Below are positions 1-8,657 of a stretch of 64,000 nucleotides of DNA, one piece after another (the stretch's first letter is position 1; each line of letters starts with the position of its first letter). Under the pieces are notes generated by a model. It did not search any database, was not told the origin of the DNA, and saw only the letters and a program-made list of their open reading frames with translations. The stretch covers positions 1-64,000 of the forward strand of contig CAJTGD010000013.1 in the NCBI GenBank assembly GCA_910575475.1, written 5' to 3'. A program made the translations under genes and the position numbers. This DNA comes from Lachnospiraceae bacterium. GTDB taxonomy: Bacteria; Bacillota; Clostridia; Lachnospirales; Lachnospiraceae.

Positions 1-102
1 TTACAAGAGAAAACAAAAACGGACAACTTTGAGATAAGTTAAGTAAAAAGGGAAATAAGTAAAGTGGCGACAACTTTAGGCTGCTTCAGCAGCAAACCGA
101 AC

Positions 103-122
103 CTACCGGCTTTAGCCGGTAG
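103..122. repeat. Short perfect hairpin
   Basis: CTACCGGC and GCCGGTAG are separated by four bases. The first 180 bases otherwise hold no gene I can recognise. A second small dyad, built on GCTGCTTCAGCAGC, lies just upstream at about 80-94. This stretch looks like debris left of the RloB fragment. Confidence 0.4.
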
Positions 123-181
123 TGGTTCAGTTTATCTTGACTACCTGGCTTTGATGGGGCTGTGCATTTTTATGACGCACT

Positions 182-577
182 ATGGTTCGAAACTGCTCAA
201 GAAAAAGAGGGAACAGGAAATCTGACAATTATATTGATAAAATGCGTGGCGTAAAACGGCCGGATGTGCAGATCGCGCTAAAACCGATTAATATGCATGG
301 CGGCGGTTACAGAAACTTTTTAAAGAAAATAAAGACGGAATCACAGACAAACTGCCTGGCTAAATTTATCATTGTAGATGCTGACCGTCTGGTGAAGCAT
401 TTCGGAGAAAAAGACAGTTTCCTGCAGTTGGCAGAATACTGTAGACTGCAGAATAAGAAAAGAACCATTCCACATTTCCTGATTGTGAATAATCCGGATT
501 TTGAGTATGTTGCTTGTTTGCATGTGCCTGAGTATAAAGGGCAGGAAGTAACAAGGTTCCTGCAGACGAACCATTGA
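182..577 (+). pseudogene. RloB-like fragment (TOPRIM-type defence protein)
   Basis: The 131-residue reading frame resembles the RloB family, small proteins often found beside AAA ATPases in phage-defence loci. An N-terminal GNRKSDNYIDKM stretch looks like the family's CEGxxTEPxYF region. The acidic strand FIIVDADR and the NPDFEYVACLH stretch are also typical. The first 10 or so residues look degenerate. The protein stops at FLQTNH just after the conserved YKGQ segment, where intact members continue, and the next frame does not carry the missing part convincingly. No ribosome binding site is evident. I read it as a decayed 5'- and 3'-damaged gene with no partner ATPase nearby. The family call is by eye only. 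Confidence 0.5.
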
Positions 578-646
578 CAGCTCAGGAAAATGAGGCAGTG
601 CTCTGCCGCATTCTGGAGGCCCGCCGTTTGTGTTTGAACAGGAGTA

Positions 647-678
647 GGACGCCGGTGCTTAGACCGGCGTCCTGTTTT
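647..678 (+). terminator. Rho-independent terminator
   Basis: The 10-bp perfect stem GGACGCCGGT / ACCGGCGTCC has a six-base loop and is followed by TGTTTTTA. It lies downstream of the RloB-like fragment on the plus strand. Confidence 0.8.
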
Positions 679-706
679 TACAACTTAGCTATAAAACTGT
701 TTTGTT

Positions 707-2966
707 CTACTCCTCCGCTTTCATCTTTCTATTCCGCAGTACGATCGCAGCCGCGCAAGCCAATATCAAAACTCCTAATTCAATATAGATGACGGTACGC
801 CATGCTGTCCAGTTATAAATTTCTGAATTATAGGAGTTCCCGTTCGCAAGGAAATACAGTTGATTATGCGCCGCTCTCTGCAGATAATAGATGTCGGCAT
901 CTGACCGGACTTCTATCTTTGCATCGCCGTCTTTCACCGCGTATTCAAATGGTTTCAGATAAATCTCGCGGATTGCCTGTTCATTACTGTAAGTATGTAC
1001 AAACGCACGATATGTCTCCTGCTCATTCAGGAAAAAGTGCTTGATATATACCAGTAATCCCTTCTCGCGTGCCCCTGACACCTCTGCTGCCGCTGTATAT
1101 GCCGCCAGCGTGCCATCCTCGGAATAGTACTCAAAATTACGTCCGGCATATTCGGAACGATGTGTATCCATAGCCGGCGCATACCATGCGGTAATACTGT
1201 TAGTCGCAGCCTGGTCTGACACGCAGCTTCCCATCTCGTGCGCCAGTTCCTTATTAAATGTAGCAGTCAGGATCGGGACGCAAGGAAATGCTACCGTTAC
1301 CAGATCCGTCATGAACATACTGGAGATACCGAGCGGTCCGTCTGAGTCTGTCGTTGCCTGCTTGTCAATCGATTTAACGGCCGGTGAAGAATATATGGTA
1401 TTTCCTGTCAATGCCAGCAGTTCCTCAAATGTCATTTGTGAGATCAATTGATCCCAGCGTTCGTCGTCGTATTCTGCCCCCTTCAAATCTTCCAGAGTCA
1501 GATCTCCTTTTGCGGCATCCTCATACTGATTCACTGACGCGACTTCATCAGACGAACGCTTGTGATCTCCCGAGAAGAAATACTGTTCATCCACCCGGCT
1601 CCAAAATTTCTGTCTTTTCATAATTTACCAGAGAAACCGCTGCTTTCTCTACACCATTTTCTTGATCATAGTCTGTATATGGTACTGTCACATATAGCTG
1701 TACAGGAGTTTTTCCTGCCACATCCCCGGTATTTGTCACGGTCACGTCGATCGTATAGCTGTCGGCTGCATTCAGGCTTCCTTTATCGGTTATAGAGCCT
1801 CCTGTGATTTCCTGTTCAAAGGATGTATAGCTGAGGCCGTAGCCGAAGGGATACGCCACGATCGACTCATAGTCTTTGTAGTCAAATACTTCCTGGGTAT
1901 GGGTGTTGGTGATCACAGCTTCTTCCGCGCAGGCTGTCTCATACCACTTATAACCTACATAGATCCCTTCTACATAATCTACATAGTAACGGTTCTGGGC
2001 ATTATCCGCCGCCTGTTCTACAAAGTTTTCATTTGCCGGATTACTGTCACTGTCATATACCCAGGTATCCGGGAGTTTTCCAGAAGGATTCACCGTTCCG
2101 TTTAAGATCTGCCCTAATGCTTCAAAGCCGTAAGGTCCCGGCAGTCCTGACCAGATCACTGCGTCTACATCATATTCATCAACCCATCCCATCTGCATCG
2201 CATTTCCACTGTCAACGACAACGATGAGTTTGTCAAAGCCTGCTCTTGCAGATTCCAGAAGATCCTGCTCGTTCTTGCTAAGTTCCAGATAATCCCCTTC
2301 CTCATAAGATGTCAGGTCAGCTCCTTCAGAGCCGGATCGTCCGATCACCACGATTGCTGTGTCAGAGTATTCAGCAAGCTTGTCAAATGAAATATCTCCT
2401 GTGTAAGAATCAATACCTGCTTCATTGACAGCCAGACTTGCCGCCATAAACCCAACGCCCTCTTCACCGGCTTTTACTTTCGCTTCGTCTTCTTTTACCG
2501 GCGCATAGATTCCGGATTCCTCAAGCGCAGGATTGATCTCAAATCCCGACGACTCCAGAGAAGATACGATGCTGATCGAGTCTGACGCGCTTACCTGGCC
2601 TGATCCGGAACCGCTGTATACCGGATTATATGCATAATAGCCCAGCAGATTGACTTTGGTATCGGATTTTAACGGCAATGTATTCTCTTTATTTTCCATG
2701 AGTACCATACCCTCATCTGAAATCCGGTACGCCAAATCTTTCCATTCATCCGTATCAGTTTCTGTATCAGCTGCCACCGCAACTGTCATAACTGCATTGA
2801 TGCTATTCGCATACAAATTGGTAAAGTAGTTTGCAGCAACAATAATCGCCAATGCCACCGCCATAACTGCTGTCGCGGAAATATTAAATCCGCGGTTATT
2901 CGCGCCCTGTTTTTTTCCTTTTGTCGCTTTATACACACAGCAACCGCAGCTTAGGAACTGTTCCAA
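707..2966 (-). pseudogene. Circularly permuted GH3 beta-glucosidase, decayed by deletions
   Basis: Two overlapping frames (2966-1587 and 1621-707) together resemble a large membrane-anchored GH3 enzyme known from Lachnospiraceae. In that architecture an N-terminal membrane segment is followed first by the (alpha/beta)6 and fibronectin-III-like parts and only then by the TIM-barrel part. The first frame has a hydrophobic segment (about residues 30-50), then GSGSGQVSA, VIWSGLPGPYG and FGYGLSYTSFEQ, and stops at TEILEPGG. The second frame has TTDSDGPLGISSMF, FEYYSEDG and VYIKHFFLNEQET, and ends in a C-terminal membrane helix with a basic tail. Material is missing at the frame change, again near YEDAAKGD, and after AVKDGDA, where the nucleophile aspartate region should be. 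The extreme N-terminus (MEQFLSCGCC) also looks replaced. It should be catalytically dead. Confidence 0.8.
2951..2960 (+). repeat. TTAGGAACTG dispersed element
   Basis: One copy of a T(A/G)AGGAACTG motif that recurs at 4109, 32381, 62181 and 62192, with inverted-orientation relatives near 50651 and 60551. Here it lies within the aberrant first codons of the GH3 pseudogene, which suggests that the original start of that gene was lost at this junction. Confidence 0.4.
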
Positions 2967-3044
2967 AATAATTTATGCATTTTGCGTGTTTATTTCTCCT
3001 ACGGTTCCTTATTGACTGACATTTCACAAAAGAAAGGATTTATA

Positions 3045-4112
3045 ATGATGTCTCAAAAAAATACACCCGGCAACACTATGCTGTGGGATGAAATTCTCAA
3101 AGCGATCGTGGATGCCATGCCGGAACAACTTTTTCCGCTCATTAAGGAAGTCTACGGAAAAGATTATCCAAAAGGAACCCCCATTACTCTGCTTGCCACG
3201 GAATCCTCCACATACCGGGAGGCTCCGAACGCGCCGCCTGGTTCTCGCCTGTCTGATATCGCGCTTTTAGTCAATGGCGCAGAGTACTATCATCTCGAGT
3301 GTCAGATGCATAAGGATCAGGATATGGTCATCCGCATGGTCGCATATGATCTGCATTTTGCCATGCAGTACACGGTCGCTGAGGATCATGAGCAGGGCGG
3401 CCTCGTCATGCAGTTCCCACGTTCCGCTGTCATTTATCCGGAGAAGAACAGCCATATCCCGGATTTTCTGCGCTGCCGTATTATTTTTCAGGACGCCAGC
3501 GAACATATTTACCAGATTCCTGCCGTTAAGATCCAGTCCTATTCCCTGCAGGAGATCCATGAAAAGCATCTGACCCTTTTTATCCCTTATGTATTGCTAC
3601 GATTACGTCCCAAATTGGATCCGGAAAGGAAAAATCCTTTGGAGAAAAAAGAATTGACAGCTTTTGTTGACAAGGTTATGATATTATTAAAAGATGAAGT
3701 CGAGCAGGGATATCTGACACAACAGGAATATGATGATTACATCAATCTCTTCCGCCGTGCCGCGGAAAAAATATTAGAGAAACATGCTGAATTTTTGATG
3801 GAGGTGGACCGTATGACGAAACCGTTGATTGAACTGCCCAGTGTACTGCAAAAACGGCTGTACGCAGAAATTGACAGCTTGAATGCTGATAAGGAAGCAT
3901 TGGCTACGGATATTGAAGCTCTCACTGCAGACAAAGAGGCTCTTTCTGCAGACAAAGAGGCTCTTGCTGCAGACAAAGAGGCTCTCGCTGCAGACAAAGA
4001 GACTCTCGCTGCAGATAATAAGGCTTTGACTATTGAGCTTGCAGATAAAAATGCAGAGCTTGCCCGCATGAGAGAGTTATTAGAACAATATCACATTCCT
4101 GTGACTGCTTAG
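3045..4112 (+). CDS. Rpn/PD-(D/E)XK-family protein with heptad-repeat tail
   Basis: A 355-residue protein. The start at 3045 (MMSQKN) is preferred over 2982 because AGAAAGGA lies at the right distance upstream. The N-terminal half carries a PD-(D/E)XK-like core, SDIALLVNGAEYYHLECQM, where D, E and Q fit the active-site pattern of the Rpn recombination-promoting nuclease group. A middle helical region (about 200-290) follows. The C-terminus (about 285-345) is a run of ADKEALA-type heptads that should form a coiled coil, encoded by near-identical 21-bp repeats. No signal peptide is visible, so it is probably cytoplasmic. Its target is unknown. A strong terminator follows. The family call is fairly firm; nuclease activity is inferred. 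Confidence 0.75.
   Translation: MMSQKNTPGNTMLWDEILKAIVDAMPEQLFPLIKEVYGKDYPKGTPITLLATESSTYREAPNAPPGSRLSDIALLVNGAEYYHLECQMHKDQDMVIRMVAYDLHFAMQYTVAEDHEQGGLVMQFPRSAVIYPEKNSHIPDFLRCRIIFQDASEHIYQIPAVKIQSYSLQEIHEKHLTLFIPYVLLRLRPKLDPERKNPLEKKELTAFVDKVMILLKDEVEQGYLTQQEYDDYINLFRRAAEKILEKHAEFLMEVDRMTKPLIELPSVLQKRLYAEIDSLNADKEALATDIEALTADKEALSADKEALAADKEALAADKETLAADNKALTIELADKNAELARMRELLEQYHIPVTA
3925..4019 (+). repeat. 21-bp tandem repeats inside the Rpn-family gene
   Basis: Four to five copies of a unit containing GCAGACAAAGAGGCTCT, each encoding one ADKEAL(A/S) heptad. Copies differ by only a few bases, so they are recent duplications. The 21-bp length keeps both the reading frame and the coiled-coil register when copies are gained or lost. 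Confidence 0.85.
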
Positions 4113-4148
4113 GAACTGTAAAGGTATTTCGTATCTCAGGATCCGATG

Positions 4149-4177
4149 CCCCGCAGCTCTGCTGCGGGGAGTTTTTT
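4149..4177 (+). terminator. Rho-independent terminator
   Basis: Perfect stem CCCCGCAG / CTGCGGGG with a five-base loop, then AGTTTTTT. It ends the Rpn-family gene. Just upstream, the stop codon of that gene forms part of the TTAGGAACTG element at 4109-4118. Confidence 0.9.
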
Positions 4178-4282
4178 GCCCTATAGGAAACTGTTCCGGG
4201 ATTCCATACTTTTGCAGAAGCGGATCTATTGTCATTGTATTCGGGCTATGTGCGCTGATGGAAGAAAAGATGGAGGATTGAG

Positions 4283-5272
4283 ATGTACAAGGCAAGAGAA
4301 GAACGATATGAAAGCATGAAATATGTAAGATGCGGCAGAAGCGGAATCCTGCTTCCCAGGATCGCGCTGGGATTCTGGCACAATTTCGGTTCCGTTGACA
4401 ATTTTGAAAATCAGAGGGCCATGGTGCATCAGGCTTTTGACCTGGGGATCACACATTTTGACCTGGCAAATAATTACGGGCCGGCTTACGGCTCGGCGGA
4501 GGAAAATTTCGGCAGGATCATGGATCTGGATATGCGCCCTTACCGGGATGAAATGCTGATCTCCACGAAGGCGGGGCATGATATGTGGAAGGGCCCTTAC
4601 GGCGACGGCGGCAGCAGAAAATATCTGATGGCAAGCCTGGACCAGAGTCTTCAAAGGATGCGGCTTGACTATGTGGATATTTTTTATCATCACAGACCGG
4701 ATCCGGAAACGCCCCTTGAGGAAACGATGGAGGCATTGTCGGACATGGTGCGCCAGGGAAAAGCCCTGTATGTGGGAATTTCCAAATACAGCGCCGAGCA
4801 GACGAAAAAAGCAGCTGAGATCCTTGCCCGGAACCATACCCCTCTTCTGATCCACCAGTTCCGCTACAATATGCTGGATCGGAGATACGAGACCGAAGGA
4901 TTGAAGGATACGCTGAAAGAGCTGGGAGTCGGCAGCATTTCCTTTTCCCCTCTGGCACAGGGGATTCTGACAGACCGCTATCTGCACGGGATTCCGGAAG
5001 GAAGCAGGGCCGCGAGAAATCATTTCCTCAAGGAGAAGGATATCGGAGCCGCACTGGTAGAAAAGGTGGAGCGGCTGAACCATCTGGCGGGCGAGAGAGG
5101 GCAGACCCTCGCGGAGATGGCGCTCTGCTGGAACCTTCGCGGAGATCACCTGAACACCGTCCTGATCGGCGCAAGCAGGCCGGAGCAGATTGAAAACAAT
5201 GTAAAGATTCTTGAAGGAACGGATTTTTCGGAGGAAGAGCTGAAAAGGATTGATGAGATCCTTGCGGGCTAA
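4283..5272 (+). CDS. Aldo/keto reductase, YghZ (L-glyceraldehyde 3-phosphate reductase)-like
   Basis: A 329-residue cytoplasmic NADPH-dependent oxidoreductase. ALGFWHNFG, FDLANNYGP (catalytic Asp/Tyr region), ISTKAGHDMW and VDIFYHHRPDP (catalytic His region) match the AKR14/YghZ branch. FSPLAQGILTDRYLHGIP and the C-terminal VLIGASRPEQIENNV form the cofactor-phosphate-binding loop. Length is normal for the family. The 4283 start is supported by GATGGAGG upstream and by the YghZ-like leader MYKAREERYESMKY. It stands alone, with a terminator before it. The known YghZ reaction is reduction of L-glyceraldehyde 3-phosphate, giving a way around its toxicity. The substrate here is inferred from family resemblance. 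Confidence 0.88.
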   Translation: MYKAREERYESMKYVRCGRSGILLPRIALGFWHNFGSVDNFENQRAMVHQAFDLGITHFDLANNYGPAYGSAEENFGRIMDLDMRPYRDEMLISTKAGHDMWKGPYGDGGSRKYLMASLDQSLQRMRLDYVDIFYHHRPDPETPLEETMEALSDMVRQGKALYVGISKYSAEQTKKAAEILARNHTPLLIHQFRYNMLDRRYETEGLKDTLKELGVGSISFSPLAQGILTDRYLHGIPEGSRAARNHFLKEKDIGAALVEKVERLNHLAGERGQTLAEMALCWNLRGDHLNTVLIGASRPEQIENNVKILEGTDFSEEELKRIDEILAG

Positions 5273-5360
5273 GGACAAGGCGCTGAAAGCGGAAACGTTC
5301 AGTCTGGCATTCGGCTGTCAATCGCTAAGAGGAGAAATAACGTGCCGGATGCTGTGCAGA

Positions 5361-6101
5361 TCAGCAAGGGAGTTGCCCTTTATCAGGCAGCTCCAGACCC
5401 CTGACTTCTATCCAGTATTTTTTTGCAAGGGACGGCTTCGGATTCGTATATATGATCTCTCTGCCCAATTCCTTCGATAAAATCTCCGCAGCCTGCCAGT
5501 AGTCGATGGCTTCTGCGCCTGTGATGGAATACGCTTTCTTTTGATGAGCTTCCGGCTCGCGCAATACCTTTGCCGTGATCTCGCCGATGTCCTCCGCGTC
5601 TATAAAGCTGGTCAGCGCTTTTTTTACAGGAACCACGATCCGGTTGAAATGTTTGATCTCAAAGGCGTGGACTCCGCTGATGTTCTGCATAAAAAAGCCG
5701 GGCCGTATATGGCAGTATGGCAGATTCGCCTGCTCAATATATTTTTCTATTTTATGGTGCGGAGGAAAAGGATTATTTTCCACCCCGATCAGGGATAAAA
5801 AGCTGACAAGCCTGATTCCGCCTTTTTCACGCAAAGCGTCGATAAAAGGCTTCAGATCTTCCGGCTTTCCCAGGTGCGGCGGACGCATGATAAATACTCT
5901 GTCAACATCCTTTAAAGCATCAGAAAATGTTTTCGGATCCGTAAAATCAAAATAAACGATTTCGGCCCTGTCTCCGAACATTTCAGCAAGCGTGTCTGTA
6001 TGCGTACCTGCCGCTGTGATCTCCTGTCCGTTTTCAAGAGAATACTGCGCGACATACCTTCCTACATTTCCAGACGCGCCAGTGATCAAAATCCTACCCA
6101 T
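5361..6101 (-). CDS. NmrA-like NAD(P)-binding protein, C-terminally shortened
   Basis: A 246-residue atypical short-chain dehydrogenase of the NmrA/YtfG type. The Rossmann glycine motif ITGASGNVGRYVAQ is at residues 5-18, with VFIMRPPHLG and LVSFLSLIGVENNPFPPHH further in. I chose the start at 6101 (MGRILITG) because TTGGAGG precedes it. It overlaps the last codons of the upstream MarR gene, so the two are translationally coupled. The protein ends LELPDKGQLPC directly after YWIEVRGL, where relatives carry some 40 more residues. The 3' end therefore looks deleted, and activity is uncertain. Control by the MarR neighbour is likely. Confidence 0.7.
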   Translation of the reverse strand: MGRILITGASGNVGRYVAQYSLENGQEITAAGTHTDTLAEMFGDRAEIVYFDFTDPKTFSDALKDVDRVFIMRPPHLGKPEDLKPFIDALREKGGIRLVSFLSLIGVENNPFPPHHKIEKYIEQANLPYCHIRPGFFMQNISGVHAFEIKHFNRIVVPVKKALTSFIDAEDIGEITAKVLREPEAHQKKAYSITGAEAIDYWQAAEILSKELGREIIYTNPKPSLAKKYWIEVRGLELPDKGQLPC

Positions 6102-6522
6102 TGCTTTTTTCCTCCAATAAAATTTTATTTGCTGTTTCCAGAAGGCTGACCAATCTGTCAAAATCTTCTTCTCCCATTTTCGCCTCCAGTACAGACATCA
6201 TTTTAAAATATTCTTCATACGTTTCCTCTACCAAACGTATCGCTTTGCTTGTCGGCAGCAGACAAAAGCTGCGCTTGTCTGTCTCAGACTGCTTTTTCCT
6301 GATATACCCGTTGTTCAGCAGAGAAGTCGTCATATTCGTTGCCATAGATTTTGAAACCTTAAAAAACCTGGCAACGGCATTCGGGGTTTTTTCTTCCTCC
6401 GTTTTTACAAGGTAGATCAACATCCCCATTTCGCTGGAACGTATCGGCAGCTCCCGCTTCGCATGAATATTGAGCCTGCAAAAAAGTGAAATCTGTTCGG
6501 ATGATCTTATCATTTTATCCAT
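6094..6522 (-). CDS. MarR-family transcriptional regulator
   Basis: A 142-residue winged-helix protein of normal MarR length. SSEMGMLIYLV leads into the helix-turn-helix TPNAVARFFKVSKSMATNMTTSLLNNGYI, and the wing follows with SETDKRSFCLLPTSKA. Terminal helices would form the dimer. It is transcribed with the overlapping NmrA-like gene from a promoter that contains two dyad operators, so it probably represses itself and its partner and releases on binding a small ligand, as is usual in this family. The ligand cannot be told from sequence. Confidence 0.88.
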   Translation of the reverse strand: MDKMIRSSEQISLFCRLNIHAKRELPIRSSEMGMLIYLVKTEEEKTPNAVARFFKVSKSMATNMTTSLLNNGYIRKKQSETDKRSFCLLPTSKAIRLVEETYEEYFKMMSVLEAKMGEEDFDRLVSLLETANKILLEEKSNG

Positions 6523-6541
6523 ATTCCTGCTCCTGTTCCTT

Positions 6542-6595
6542 AAAGTACACTCAATGTACTATATGTATAATAGTACATCGAGTGTACTTTGTCAA
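6542..6595 (-). promoter_or_regulatory. marR promoter with two nested dyad operators
   Basis: On the minus strand TTGACA (6590-6595) and TATTAT (6567-6572) are 17 bp apart. Overlapping them are two 21-bp arms in inverted order with one mismatch (6542-6562 and 6570-6590). Each arm contains its own dyad, GTACA-N5-TGTAC. The arrangement gives two operator sites one helical face apart that cover the -35 to -10 spacer and the transcription start. Confidence 0.8.
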
Positions 6596-6654
6596 TCAAT
6601 AAAGGCTATGTCAAGCGGACATAAAACCTCAAAGCTGGCTCCACTGATCCAGAA

Positions 6655-7059
6655 TTGATTTATGCCGTCGGCTATGATAAAGTTACTTATATAAAAGTGG
6701 ATGTTGTTGCCGTGTTGACGGACAGCGTAAACCCGACAGCATATTGGCGGAAATTAAAGCAGAGATTAAAAAACGAGGGAAATGAAACCGTGACAAATTG
6801 TCACGGTTTGAAAATGACTGCTTCTGATGGAAAAAAACGTAAAACGGATGTAGCAACAATCGAACAGCTTTTACGCATTATTCAATCGATTCCCTCACCA
6901 AAGGCGGAGCCGTTCAAAACATGGCTGGCCAATGTCGGAGCAGAGCGCATTGAGGAAACGATTGACCCTGAACTGACAATTGACCGGGCACTTGTTACAT
7001 ACCTGCAAAAATGCTGTGGATTTTGCAAAACTTATCGACGAAGTTGTGAAAGAGGTTGA
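6655..7059 (+). pseudogene. BRO-N / DinD-like antirepressor fragment
   Basis: KVDVVAVLTDSVNPTAYWRKLKQRL, TVTNCHGLKM, KRKTDVATIEQLLRIIQ and SPKAEPFKTWLANVG are classic for BRO-N phage antirepressors and DinD-type proteins. The N-terminal WYFSxxD portion is missing, and only an unrelated leader (IYAVGYDKVTYI) precedes the match. After DPELTIDRALVTYL the frame is lost and the sequence fuses to another remnant. No ribosome binding site is visible. This is a prophage or conjugative-element scrap. Confidence 0.75.
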
Positions 7060-7270
7060 GCAGTCCAAAGAAGAGAATGGGAGTAAAAGTAAAAAACAGA
7101 TTTATGAAGTAATCAGGAGGTGCGATAAAAACGAATATGTTGCTATGGATGTGCTGGTAAGGGTCCGCATGGCTTTTGGAAATGGAAATTTTGATATCAG
7201 GGTCTTAAATAATGACAGGGGTGTTCACTGTATGGAGGAACTGGTTGCGGCGGCGATTCAGTATGTGTAG
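6980..7270 (+). pseudogene. Unknown mobile-element protein fragment
   Basis: From about residue 11 (NAVDFAKLIDEVVKEVEQS) this 96-residue frame looks like a real protein: acidic and helical, followed by EVIRRCDKNEYVAMDVLVRVRMAFGNGNFDIRVLNNDRGVHCMEELVAAAIQYV. Its start is lost at the junction with the antirepressor fragment. It ends nine bases before the ATPase frame, so the two probably belonged to one operon of an integrative element. I do not recognise the function. Confidence 0.5.
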
Positions 7271-7278
7271 GTGGGAAA

Positions 7279-8485
7279 ATGAAAGGTAGCGTTCATATTA
7301 TTGTACAAAATGAGAGGATAAAGTACGAATTTGTCCTTCGGAGGAATCTTACCATTATCAGGGGAGACAGTGCAACTGGGAAAACGACGCTGGTAGACAT
7401 GATAAGGGAGTATAAAAGCCTTGGGGAGGAAAGCGGGGTTGAATTGTTTTGCGAGAAAGGGTGTTGTGATTGAGGGAAATGGATGGGAAAAGCAGTTGTC
7501 TGATGTGGCGCAAAGTGTTGTGTTTGTGGATGAGGGAAATCGTTTTGTGTCATCCGTGGAGTTTGCGCGTTTCATCCAGGGGACGGACAATTATTATGTA
7601 TTGGTAACCCGGGAGGGGCTTTCAGCGTTACCTTATAGCGTGGAAGAAATTTATGGGATTCGTTCATCGGGGAAATATGGTGGATTAAAGCCTCTATATC
7701 ATGAAATATACCAACTGTATACAGATAAGCTATACTCCGCAGGGGGTACGAAGGAGGCGCTGTTGGCGGAATGGGACGAAATAGAGCCAGCGTTTCGGAA
7801 AGCGCTCTCGGCGCTGCGTGTTTCGGCTGGGACTCCCTCGGAGGTTTCCGGGATGTCGATGAAAGAGAAAGAAATATTTGCCAAAATGTTCCAGAACTTT
7901 GACCGGTTATTTGCCCAGATGAAATCATTTACAAATTATGATGACAGGATGCTTGAAGAATACGGAATCACACAGGAGGAATACGAGACTTACGCAGGGC
8001 ATTATTTTAATGTGCTGGAGGAGATCAGGGAGAGTAAGCCGGATAAAGAAGCGGATGGCGCTGAATCTGTGCAGATAGATTCCGATTATGAGCTGATGGC
8101 GTACAGCAGCACGAAAATAGATTATGAGTATATCATTAACCTGATCCAGAATATTGTCACGCCGGAAGAAGACGAAGGGGATATCTCACCCGAAGAACGG
8201 CAGAAGAAGATTGGCGAGATAAGGCAGTATGTGGAAGAACTCCGCAGGGATAACCCGAAGATTGCGGATATCATGTCCGGGCTGATTGATGAAATTGAAA
8301 CAGATGCGGCAAACCATTATAGGAACGGGGAAATACCAAATGAGAGCAGGATAAAGGCAACAATAGATTTTACCAGTTATAAGGCGGCAGAAAAAGCACT
8401 TCCTAAGTTTAAATATTTTGCACAGATGATGGCGGAACTTAAGAAAACGCTGGACGAGGAAATCAAACCGCTTACCAGCCATTAA
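7279..8485 (+). pseudogene. P-loop ATPase (frameshifted) fused to HsdR C-terminus
   Basis: The first frame (MKGSVHIIVQNERIKYEF) contains a Walker A, RGDSATGKTTLV, and stops at GCCD. The next frame resumes with VIEGNGWEKQL, then VVFVDEGNRF (Walker B-like) and ALPYSVEEIYGIRSSGKYG, so one base was lost near 7463-7470. Without a stop, from about 7740 the same frame continues as SALRVSAGTPSEVSGMS and FDRLFAQMKSFTNYD, then DYEYIINLIQNIV. That part is the C-terminal helical domain of a type I restriction endonuclease R subunit. The ATPase is of the kind found in Firmicutes conjugative elements. No HsdS, HsdM or motor domain is present, so this is a deletion-made chimera rather than a working enzyme. 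Confidence 0.75.
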
Positions 8486-8545
8486 ATGATCCTTTCCGTT
8501 TAACAGGCCATAAATGTGATATCAAAAGGCTTAATTTTCAAGGCA

Positions 8546-8578
8546 TTCCTGCCAGAAACCTGACGTTCCTGCCAGAAA
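8546..8578 (+). repeat. Direct repeat TTCCTGCCAGAAA x2
   Basis: Two exact 13-base copies (8546-8558 and 8566-8578) with a 20-bp period lie between the mobile scraps and the surface-protein gene. They could be a regulatory site or a deletion scar. The rest of the gap (8486-8640) holds no gene. Confidence 0.5.
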
Positions 8579-8657
8579 TCTTGTTTTTTACCGATATTCT
8601 GCTATAAAAAGGAGAGACGTCTGCGAGGACGAAAGAATATCGGAGGATGATACTGTT

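Noticed and set aside
182-800. A full RloB gene continuing through the 574-792 frame
   Set aside because: The 574-792 frame does not read like the RloB C-terminus and contains the terminator, so only a fragment is supported.
3737-4069. Minus-strand alanine/serine-rich frame over the heptad repeats
   Set aside because: It is the antisense of the 21-bp repeats. The regular codon pattern comes from the plus-strand coiled coil.
4232-5278. 348-codon minus-strand frame over the aldo/keto reductase
   Set aside because: It has no family features or ribosome binding site. The plus-strand gene is clear, and long antisense frames are common at this base composition.
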